A stretch of DNA of 29,937 nt from Amphimedon queenslandica (Eukaryota > Porifera > Demospongiae > Haplosclerida > Niphatidae), in contig NW_003546277.1 of NCBI RefSeq assembly GCF_000090795.2, positions 11,863 through 41,799 on the forward strand, in the 5' to 3' direction. A program made the translations under genes and the position numbers. Under the pieces are notes generated by a model, which saw nothing but the letters and a program-made list of their open reading frames with translations, ran no database searches and was not told where the DNA came from. Numbering within the stretch: position 1 is the stretch's first letter; each line of letters begins with the position of its first letter. This document shows positions 22,148 through 29,937 of the stretch, piece by piece.

Positions 22148-22933
22148 TGTGTCTCTTTCTTTGATATTTCATCATCTTTAGATCGTACCTGACTTGACAG
22201 TTCAGTAACTTTAACCATTGCCTGTACAATACAATACATGTTACATATATATATGTACATGTACAACCTTTAAATAAGTTATACTGTACAAGATGATTTA
22301 TTGGTGAGAGTAATATTTAGCAAATTTTCCTATGGAAAGAAATTGGTGATTTCTTCATAGAAACACCAATCACCAATATTTATTCCTCACCAATAAATCA
22401 TCTTGTATGGTAATACTACCTCACTCACAATATATGTACATGTACATGTACATTACAACCCTCATAAAATTAGCACTGTACATTAGGATGCCCCATATAC
22501 ATATACATATAGTATACCCTCCACTCACATCAGCTGTTGCCCGACAAGCCTCAGAGACCTCATCAGTTCTCGTTAAGAGTCTCTCCTGAAGATCCTCAAC
22601 TCGTTTGTTCAATTTATTAGCTCCTCCTCCTGTACTGCCCCCTCCTTCTCTTAGATCCTATCAATAATCACTAATGAGTGAGTCATTAGTGTAGGCTCAC
22701 CCTCTCCAGTTCATTGTTCTGGTACTCCAGTCTAGTGATGTCCTTCTTTAGGTTCTCCACTTGATCAAACAGCCGCCCGTCTGGTGATAGAGGGATAGAA
22801 CGAGTGTATTTGCTGTTGGTATTACTTGTGTCTTACGTGATAGTATGAGCTCTTTGAAGCAGCTAGTCTCTTTGCTGTTCCTTTCTCTTAGTTTTCTCAG
22901 TATATACAACTTCCATGAATCACCGTCAGACAT
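22148..22933 (-). CDS. ATG16-like N-terminal exons fused 5' to MVP copy B
   Basis: ATG16 scaffolds the ATG12-ATG5 conjugate on autophagic membranes. Its N-terminal helix binds ATG5 and is followed by a coiled coil, and animal ATG16 ends in WD40 repeats. Here E1 (97 nt) starts at the ATG at 22933 and encodes residues 1-32, including [14 protein letters not shown], which fits the W-K-x2-I-x3-L-R ATG5-binding helix. E2 (80 nt) and E3 (129 nt) encode a charged coiled coil with [13 protein letters not shown], close to the ATG16 'LNxRLQDLE' stretch. E4 begins [11 protein letters not shown]. It has two possible donors. The far one (exon end 22148) keeps an ATG16-like [12 protein letters not shown] tail but leaves phase 2. 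The near one (CAG/GTACGA, exon end 22189) leaves phase 0 and reads in frame into MVP E5 at 21863. No WD40 exons are present. The family call rests on motif recognition only. Confidence 0.68.
22287..22407. mobile_element. Foldback MITE in intron 3, copy B
   Basis: Orthologous to 9371-9507, with ends TACAAGATGATTTATTGGTG and its complement. It is 16 bp shorter, with changes in the loop. Confidence 0.7.
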
Positions 22934-23259
22934 TTTGATTTTCAGCTGATTTTTACTTTAGTCAGTCACACCTTATAATGGGTGTGGTAGATAGTTGAAA
23001 CTCTTTAATAACTGCTCTGGGCATGCGCAATTTGCAAATATAAAACAACCAGAAAAGTCAGGACTCAGGAGGAGATCATAGAGGAGATCGAGGTTGAAAA
23101 GCAAGCGGAGAAGGCAGCTTATCACGGTGGTATAACTGGCCTGAAAACGCAAGATGATTTTTTCTAGTCTATATAAAGGCGGAAACCATTGCACCAGACA
23201 AAAAAGAGTGCAGCGGCCCCCACCTTTATTAACTCTTACCACTTTTCTGACTACTAGAA
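22934..23259. promoter_or_regulatory. Divergent promoter region between vault copy B and small gene
   Basis: Paralogous to 10016-10293. It contains 'gggtgtgg' near 22980, CATGCGCA at 23022-23029 and TATATAAAG at 23170-23178. The rest has diverged from the copy A region, while these short elements are kept. Confidence 0.5.
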
Positions 23260-23451
23260 ATGGACAATAATACTATAAAGAACAAAGAAATCTGGCAAAT
23301 AAGCCTCGATTTGCCGTGCACAGAAAACAGCTATTTAAGAAGCGCTCTTGTGATAGGAAGACTTCCCGGTGGCGATGTGCCTTCTAATCATCTTGGCGGT
23401 CTAGTTGTCCCAAGAAATGCTGTCTCCCAAAATTTCGTTGTCGGGAACTGA
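23260..23451 (+). CDS. Small intergenic antisense gene, copy B (63 aa, unknown)
   Basis: The counterpart of the gene at 10294, between vault copies B and C. The 63-residue frame begins MDNNTIKNKEIWQISLDL, continues LRSALVIGRLPGGDVPSN, and ends HLGGLVVPRNAV then NFVVGN. Differences from copy A include an N-terminal length change and an indel near the middle (KFPVFGE versus RLPGGD), both in frame. A pattern of in-frame indels and conserved blocks suggests selection on protein. TATATAAAG lies at 23170, about 90 bases before the ATG. Function unknown. Confidence 0.62.
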   Translation: MDNNTIKNKEIWQISLDLPCTENSYLRSALVIGRLPGGDVPSNHLGGLVVPRNAVSQNFVVGN

Positions 23452-23933
23452 GAATTGAACTCCTTACATCTGTTATTGTTTTTATATTTCCCTATTTTTA
23501 AACTGTTGAAACTTCATTTTTGTCAAGTATAATTATCTTATTTAAATTCTGTGTGGTCATTCAAATTTAAAGATATCAATACTTCTCTTACTACTGCGCT
23601 TTTCATTCCACTTGGATCATAGATTATATATACGTATCTATGCTTGGATGATTGGATCACATTTGCGTGCTCCGTAAACTGCCATGCACATACCGGTAGC
23701 AATGTTATATGAAGGAGTTTACGGAACATTTCCATAACATTGTTCATTACTCTATTATCTATGACATTTCAAATTTTTTAAAAGTCCCGCCCACGTATAT
23801 TATCATAATTTTGCATGTACAATAGAAAATAATATATAATATCTCTGAAAACTATATAAATCCAGCTAAAAATACTAATGACTAACACAAATAATAATAA
23901 TAATAATATTAATATTCCTCCCCAAAGAGTTTT
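23452..23933. other. Intergenic, small gene to vault copy C 3' end
   Basis: The counterpart of 10501-10817, but longer. It keeps 'aagtcccgcccac' and the block 'atatctctgaaaactatata' before the vault stop. It also contains short inverted repeats near 23668-23727 ('ccgtaaact' with 'agtttacgg'). Confidence 0.55.
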
Positions 23934-24468
23934 CTAAGGAGCATATGTCGTAGCATAGCCACCTGTCTGGTTCCCAATCATATTAATTGGAGTTTTACCA
24001 TCAGTAATGAGAACAGACTGTATACCAAGACTCTGTAACAAACGAGCCTAGAGGAGTGGAAGAGGAGGAGATAAGAATCATTAGTAATCAATAGAAACTA
24101 ATGTAAACCATACAAAACCAATGTGAACAAACATTGTATTACTGTATACTGTACCTTTGATTCTGGTCCAGCTTTAGCAATACGGGATATAGTCTGTTTA
24201 CCCATAGAACTAACCAATGTACTGAACTTAGACACCTATTACAATAGATTGACATATAATAATACATTACTACATGTGATAACTAATAAATGATTTAAAA
24301 TTGAAAGCACAATAGCAGCACAAATGATAATTATATACTTCAATGTTGCTGAGGTCTTTAGCTCTCTTTATTTGTAGTTCATTCTGTTCCCTCAAGAACT
24401 GAACCTCAGCCTCTTGCATCTGATCAGAGAATAGAAATACACATAAGAGAAGGAAACACACATGAAAG

Positions 24469-24503
<35 letters not shown>

Positions 24504-27500
24504 GAGAGGGGGATAACAGAGGAATGACAAGTGAGTGACTAACTTTAGTTTGACAAGTAAGTTCAGCCTCCATTTCAATTCTTGTTGCTTCTGCTTTTAA
24601 TTTAGCCACTAAAGAGGACAAAGAAGGAAACATGACATTATCGTCATTCAAATATGTGAATTCATGCATGTACATAATGGGTCTACGGTGCCAGGGCAAC
24701 ACAGTTGGAAAGTGGCATGTGGACTAGTATAGCTGTATATTTCCCTAATCATAATGAAAGCTATTAGAAGTAAAATAGGCATCAGAAGTTTTGAAGTATA
24801 GTGATGACTCTTGTAATAACTATTCCGCGAAGTACTATACACAAGTATCAAATGTCTATGTGTGAAGTCTGTGTACCATTATCAAAGCTATTAGCCACAA
24901 AAAGTCTGTGGTGTACTCTTGCCAATACCCATTGTTTGATTTTGAAGTATAGTTGTGTCAAGTGGGCGCTGACTACAAAATATCATATAACTGATAACCA
25001 ATCACTGGTCATTACCCTATAGGCTATAACTGTATTGTGATCTCTATTGTTGGCAATTAATACTAATTAGGTTGTTTGTTGTACAGCTACATGGAAACTA
25101 CAGGTTAATACTGACTCTCACTTACATTCAATAGCACTTTGTCCTTCAATGAGAAGCCTCTCAGCTTGAGCCTACAATACACAAATAAAATAATAGAGAA
25201 ATTATACTACCAAACACCAAACAGTGGTTGATAACTTGATATTCATACAATCTCATCATTGCATGTCATTTATACATGTACACTGTGATTACTTGTGCTT
25301 CTGCTTTAGCTTGTCCAGTGCTCTCAACAGCAGCTGCTACTGCTTGTAACTCTAACAACTCCTTCCTTGCCTCCTCTGCCTCCTATCAATAATAACACCA
25401 TAACAAGAGTACATAATACAATAATGAAGATTATACTGTGGTGTCTGCTAATGTTTATAAACACCAACAGAAAACATCAAAGGGAATGCAAGAAAATGAT
25501 GTAGAATGTGCATGTGTACTTTAATGGGAATAACCTAAAGTGGTGACATGTATAATATCTTTCATTATTCTTTGCTATGTTCATTATGGTAATGTATTAT
25601 TATGGTATTATTATTGTGTATTGTTATCAGTGGCGTAGCTGAGGTAGGGCCTGAGGGGGCCTGGGCCCTACCATCAAAGTGGCCTTATAGTTATATTCAT
25701 TGAAATTATAACCCAAAAAGATTATATTCATTGTTCTTACAATAACAAAAGGGGGTGGCTGATAACCACAGCTCTTTTTAAAGCTATATACAATGATAAT
25801 TTCACTTTGATTTCGCTCAGCTTGCAGGAAAATGTCTCCATTTTGTTACGTAAAAGGGGTGTGGCCAAAATTGCAGTGCGCTTCACGTGCCATTTTGTCT
25901 CTTTCCCCTGCCGTCACCCAAGGTCCAGCTACGCCCCTGATTGTTATTAAAATGATGCATCATTATTATTATTGTGTATGCACATGTGTTCACTGATGGG
26001 ATCGATGTGGTTTTTGCAATAAGATATTGAGACTTTGTGAAGATAACCATTATTATTATTTCGATTATGATCCTGCTAAACTTCCCCATGCTACATTATT
26101 AATTACCTTTTCATTTTGTAGTTTTTGTCTCTCTAGTTCTCCTTTTGCTTTTTGTTCAGTTCTCTGTGCCTCATGCTGTGCTGACCTCTCTATTGACCTG
26201 AGCATTGGTAACATTATAACAAGCAAATGTATCACAATTATGAAAGAAGTAAACTAGGAAGGAATAGCCAACTGATACAAATGAAATATCTGAAATACAT
26301 GTACATGTAGTTCTATCAGTCAGGCTCAATTGTTACAATAATGTGCTGTGCATGGTCTTAAAGTGTAAGTGCAGTGATTTTTTAGGGTATTTATTTTATG
26401 GTCTTAATATGATTGCCTGACCATAACAATGTGTTCCAACTCCCATTGTCTAAAAAAAATTATTCACTGAGATATGAGCCTTCAAAGATGCACTTTTTGC
26501 TTCCTGCCAATTTACTTCCTGTCCGTGGGTGTGGCTAAACGTGACGTCATAAGAGGCATTGATGCAGATAACTCCATTCCTTTATAGGGGGAATAATCCT
26601 TTATTCTTATGCTTTGTAATGTAATAGCACTAATTTAAAGATTGGGATCATTAGCTTTCATTATTCTAAGAATGCAACTGCCAGAAAAAGACTCAAAATA
26701 GCAAATAAAATGATTCACTAAAGTGTAGTATTATGACTTTTTCTGGCAGTTGCATGCTTAGAATAATAAGGGTAAGTATAAACAGTGCATTGGATTTCAG
26801 TTACGATAGTAGCTGAACTCACACCACCAGGAGATAGTCTTTGCCAGGTGGTCAGGGTCTCCTGGTTATGATAGTGGTTACTATCATAACCAGGAGACAA
26901 TTAGTCACTTCAAAAGCTGGCCATGCACAGGACATTATTGTAACAACAAGTCTAACTGATAGAACAATATTTCAGATATTTAATTTGTATCATTCCCAGG
27001 AGTTCTGTTATAACAAAGGACTGTATTAAGAGGACAGGTCCAAAACCATAACAGGGCTGGCAGAGTGGATAACACTATACATGTACTGTATGAATTGTAG
27101 ATGAAGAGTGGACTCACTTTGTAGATATTTCAATTGCCATTTGCACAGATTTAGATAGAGAGTCCCTCATATGATGATCAATTGGTTCAATACTTTGAAT
27201 ATCAATATTAGTGATCACCTACACAATACAATTATATAATGATAATGATAATGACGAATAATACTATATAAGTAGGAGCATTTTGGGTTTAAGATATTAT
27301 AAGTTGTGCTGTTCTATTGGTGTTTGGTAAATTCTGTGGGCGTTAAGCTTTTGTTATTACATGTACAGCAATCTAATTTATACTCTCGCTAAACCACAAA
27401 CAACAATGCCATGTCTGCTTCTTAGGGCAATGAATATTATTATAAATGTACAGAAATAAATAATGTAATGCCCAATTGGCATACAATGACTACCATTGAG

Positions 27501-29899
27501 TCATGGTATAGTATACAATGTTAATACACCAACTCACCAGGTTATTAGCAGTAAATATCACTTCTTCATTAACTTCTCCATCAGCATTCTTACCAAACAC
27601 AGCAGCAGTTATAATATCAGCTGAATGCTTGTGGAACTGTTCAAATGGTATGGAGGCTACTTTCCCTCTTACTTTACTAGCTGTGAAATAATAAGGAAGA
27701 TACAGATTGAGATGTGTTAAATTGTGTTTGATGATGTACAAATGTAGGAAGGAGCTTGGGTTGATTAGCCTATTCACTGGGTTGCTGGTAAACTTGTGTT
27801 GTACTACTATATGCACATGCATGGTATAATAGTATCTATAATAGTATTTATATTTGTCAATACTATTGTACAAATAAAACACACAATACAATGCAAAACA
27901 TATTACGAGGGGTCGATTCACTCTTGAGGTGGGTTTTCAATATGGCGCATTGCTTTTCATGCATTAGCGTCGTCATGACAGGAGTGCTGTTATAAACAAA
28001 TGGGAGTATGCGTCAGAATAGAATTTTTTTTAATCTGACGCATTGATGCTTAATTGCTCCCATTTGTTTATACAAGTACTTCTAGTCGTGACGCTAGCGC
28101 AAGGATCATATTGAGAATCCAGCTTAACTCACCAACTTCTCTGCAAGCAAATCCAATGAAGTCTGGAACACTGAACAGCATAGCCTCACTCTCTGGGTTA
28201 CCTCTCTCAACCTTAAGAGAAGAGAGGGGAAGGAGAGAAGAGAGGGAAAGAAGAGAACGAAGGGAATGACATAGTCCATGTGTGTCCTTACTCTGAATTC
28301 ATTGTTCATTGATACAGCAATCTTAAGACGAGCATGATCTGATGTCTCTACCTATAGATAAAAGAAGAAGACCAACTAAGGAACAATACACTGCTATTTT
28401 ATCAATTTAGTCTCGCTAGCCAGACTCTAATTTACCGAATAAGAACTGAGTCTGCCCATTAAATTTGTAAAAAATAAAAGAAGGAGGAGCTTTTTTGGAC
28501 GTCATTAGCATAGATCAAATTTCAAAGTATAAAACCAGGAGCGCATGCGCTCAAGATAAAACTGCATTGCAAGGATTTATAAGCAGTTACTTCAAATCTA
28601 CTACAACATCAGAGAAGAGTTATAAATATAACTAAGTTAGAAACAGCGAATTGAGTGAATAGCATCTTGGTCGCAACTGAGCTCGTATAGATCTAATAGA
28701 TATCTCTCTGGCTGAGTGGCTGTAGCTCATATGACAGAAACAAGACAACATGGATAGGCCGTTACCCTGCTTCGTCTCTAATTATGACTGCACTACAGCT
28801 GCGTGCTCCCTCTCTCGGACTACAGAATACGAAGACGGCTCTGGTCCCGACGGCTCTTCTTTGTACTGTGAACCTGCAATCAGCGAGACAGCGGGAGACC
28901 TGCATAGGAGCTCGCTAGTCACTGGAGTAGCTGCTACAGCAAAAGAACAACCGGAGAAGAGTCAACTAGTCACTGGAAGAATTGAACACAAGACCCTGCA
29001 CCACAGGCCATCAACAACTGCTCAGAAAACTTGACTTGGACCACAGCTCAAACTGCATGCATAACTGAATGTTTTATTTTGTAAGAAATCTTTATTTGTG
29101 TTACTATTGTGTGATTTTTGTAAGAAAATACAGACTACAGTGCTTAATACCACTTCTATAATAATGATAATTTGATGTGTAGATTAGCTATGATTTTAAA
29201 TGATAATTTAAATTGACACTTCACAATTCAGCATGCCACGATTAAACTGAACTGAGCTGAGCATCATCAGATCATGGAAGTATTGTTCCAGCAGTAGAGC
29301 ACACAAGCACATGTGACAAGAACTCCCTTTTGACTGATAAAAAATGCAATCCAAAAGGTCAATTAGTTGTTGCGAGAGAATGTTTTTTATAGCTCTTGTT
29401 TGTTGTGTGTTTATTAGTGGTTTATCATTAAAAGGAGGAATATGTAAATGCTAAGAGGGAGCACTTACTGTAATATGATCAGATATGAAATCAGGACCAA
29501 GCATGAGACAAATAGTCTTCAAGGCATTCTCCTTCTTTGGTTTACCAGCTGAAAATAACAATAAAGAGACAACACCCTCCCCTAGCTGTCCCCTTTCCTC
29601 CCCCTCTCTCCCTCACCACTCAAACTGAGGACATTAAAGTTCTCATGTGGATCCAGTACTACAAGATCAGGACCAAACACAACCCGGGCTGTCTTCTCTA
29701 TATAATTGTACACCTAAAGTCAGTGTTGTGTTGCATAGGCAGATGTATCAGTATCATAAGTAGACTCACTTGAACTGCACAGTTACTGGGGCACCTGTAA
29801 GTAACTACACGAGTCTTGTCACGTTTCTATAAAGAAAGAGAGCAAGAAGAGAGAGGGAAAAGAGAACATTGACTGAAGATTCTGTTATTATAAGCATAC

Positions 29900-29930
<31 letters not shown>

Positions 29931-29937
29931 TGTGTGT
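23934..29937 (-). CDS. MVP: Major vault protein gene copy C, 3' half, apparently intact
   Basis: Exons visible: E16 29826-29770, E17 29713-29617, E18 29548-29469, E19 28351-28292, E20 28211-28133, E21 27680-27538, E22 27218-27118, E23 26197-26107, E24 25382-25293, E25 25171-25126, E26 24608-24544, E27 24419-24339, E28 24235-24155, E29 24047-23934 with its stop. Upstream exons lie beyond the window. All lengths equal those of the other copies, phases chain and GT/AG sites are present. E17-E18 carry the end of the barrel and start of the shoulder ([18 protein letters not shown]). E19-E21 are the shoulder ([19 protein letters not shown]). E22-E27 are the cap-helix coiled coil ([32 protein letters not shown]), which joins vault halves in known vaults. 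E28-E29 are the cap ring ([13 protein letters not shown]), ending in YAP. The protein stops shortly after the cap ring, without the long tail of mammalian MVP. E28 here is uninterrupted, which defines the insertion in copy B. Confidence 0.87.
24471..24502. repeat. GT microsatellite, intron 26, copy C
   Basis: A run of 'gt' dinucleotides with one 'at' break. Confidence 0.85.
25628..25939. mobile_element. hAT-type non-autonomous element in intron 23, copy C
   Basis: It begins CAGTGGCGTAGCTGAGG and ends AGCTACGCCCCTG, inverted termini of the common hAT form CAGNGGCGTAGC. A perfect 8-bp target duplication, attgttat, flanks it (25620-25627 and 25940-25947). Confidence 0.85.
26660..26768. mobile_element. 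Foldback element in intron 22, copy C
   Basis: The left arm ATTATTCTAAGAATGCAACT, continuing GCCAGAAAAAG, is repeated inverted at 26733-26768 with one mismatch, around a ~40-base loop. No clear target duplication. Confidence 0.6.
26857..26898. repeat. Palindrome in intron 22, copy C
   Basis: Two perfect 19-base arms, GTCTCCTGGTTATGATAGT and its complement, around a 4-base loop. A decayed version is visible near 1228-1272 in copy A. Confidence 0.85.
27928..28125. mobile_element. Degraded MITE in intron 20, copy C
   Basis: A long imperfect inverted repeat with outer arms containing 'tcaatatg' and inner arms 'ataaacaaatgggag' at both sides. Its right end (catattgagaatccagctt) resembles the end of the exon 6 MITE (catattgtaaatccggct), so it may be an older relative. 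It ends two bases before the exon 20 donor. Confidence 0.6.
28528..28552 (+). promoter_or_regulatory. TATA-like box and NRF-1-like palindrome of nested gene copy C
   Basis: TATAAAA at 28528-28534 is followed by the 14-bp perfect palindrome GAGCGCATGCGCTC at 28539-28552, whose centre is the canonical NRF-1 consensus core. Confidence 0.5.
28750..29034 (+). CDS. Nested antisense gene, copy C, repeat-free relative (94 aa)
   Basis: This lies in intron 18 of vault copy C (29468 down to 28352), the same position as the two EVDF-repeat genes. It shares their framing sequences but has no EVDF array: MDRPLPCF at the start, [13 protein letters not shown] (compare [13 protein letters not shown]), then SSLVTGV and SQLVTGRIE (compare [10 protein letters not shown] and SFLVGVIED) and TLHHRP near the end. 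The repeat array in A and B falls exactly between the ETGGD and LVTG blocks, so this is a compact form of the same family. A TATA-like tataaaa is at 28528 and a palindromic GCGCATGCGC site at 28541. Function unknown. No domain recognised. Confidence 0.65.
   Translation: MDRPLPCFVSNYDCTTAACSLSRTTEYEDGSGPDGSSLYCEPAISETAGDLHRSSLVTGVAATAKEQPEKSQLVTGRIEHKTLHHRPSTTAQKT

Larger units (their letters stand above)
10818..22933 (-). pseudogene. MVP: Major vault protein gene copy B, ATG16-like 5' exons, multiply disrupted
   Basis: Exons: E1 22933-22837, E2 22780-22701, E3 22657-22529, E4 22221-22189 (or to 22148), E5 21863-21809, E6 21475-21148, E7 20549-20458, E8 20413-20344, E9 absent, E10 19963-19822, E11 19586-19485, E12 19285-19192, E13 18853-18793, E14 18595-18501, E15 17583-17499, E16 17332-17276, E17 17219-17123, E18 17058-16979, E19 14184-14125, E20 14080-14002, E21 13742-13600, E22 13281-13181, E23 12919-12829, E24 12264-12175, E25 12033-11988, E26 11786-11722, E27 11577-11497, E28 11393-11032, E29 10931-10818 with its TAG stop. 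The C-terminus has the cap-ring sequence [13 protein letters not shown]. Disruptions: a 161-bp MITE in E6, loss of the 54-codon E9 (in phase), TAG at 19582-19584 in E11, and a ~278-bp MITE in E28. The undisrupted exons keep phase and high similarity to A and C, so decay is recent, or a partial product persists. Confidence 0.78.
28352..29468. other. Vault intron 18, copy C
   Basis: A 1.1-kb intron with the compact nested gene at 28750-29034. Outside that gene the intron does not resemble A or B by eye, apart from the last ~30 bases next to exon 18. From 29035 to 29440 I see no feature. Confidence 0.65.

Noticed and set aside
22148-22188. Use of the far exon 4 donor as the main vault splice
   Set aside because: It puts MVP exon 5 out of frame; more likely a leftover of an original ATG16 gene structure.

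Overview
The window is eukaryotic nuclear DNA, AT-rich, with many short GT-AG introns. It is most like a compact marine invertebrate genome. I favour a demosponge resembling Amphimedon, but nothing in the window proves the species. There are no bacterial operons, rRNA, tRNA or CRISPR arrays that I can see.

The backbone is a head-to-tail array of three major vault protein (MVP) genes on the minus strand, with a period of about 12-13 kb. Copy A (1-10015) lacks its 3' end because the window begins inside exon 26. Copy B (10818-22933) spans its whole length. Copy C (23934-29937) is the 3' half, from exon 16 to the stop. I rebuilt 29 exons by reading splice sites and comparing copies; exon lengths and phases agree between copies almost everywhere. 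The exons encode the vault barrel repeats, the shoulder, the cap-helix coiled coil and the cap ring.

In copies A and B the usual first ~94 residues of MVP are absent. In their place lie four exons that resemble the N-terminus of the autophagy protein ATG16, with its ATG5-binding helix and coiled coil. One donor choice in exon 4 joins these exons in frame to MVP, giving a predicted ATG16-MVP chimera of about 881 residues. Both copies are damaged. Copy B has lost exon 9, has an in-frame TAG in exon 11, and carries MITE insertions in exons 6 and 28. Copy A has a 17-bp deletion in exon 1 and a lost GT donor after exon 10. Copy C looks intact as far as it is visible.

On the plus strand, antisense to the vault genes, lie five small TATA-box genes of two kinds. 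One kind (3169-4031, 16058-16699, 28750-29034) sits inside the same vault intron (intron 18) in all three copies. It encodes an anonymous protein, which in A and B carries an expanded array of EVDF-type acidic repeats. The other kind (10294-10500, 23260-23451) sits between vault genes, divergent from the ATG16-like start, and encodes an anonymous 63-68 residue protein. All five have a TATA box and a TGCGCA core nearby.

The introns hold many non-autonomous DNA transposons: PIF/Harbinger-like MITEs with TTA/TAA targets, hAT-type elements with 8-bp target duplications (one retains a decayed transposase C-terminus), foldback elements, a 55-bp minisatellite and several long palindromes.
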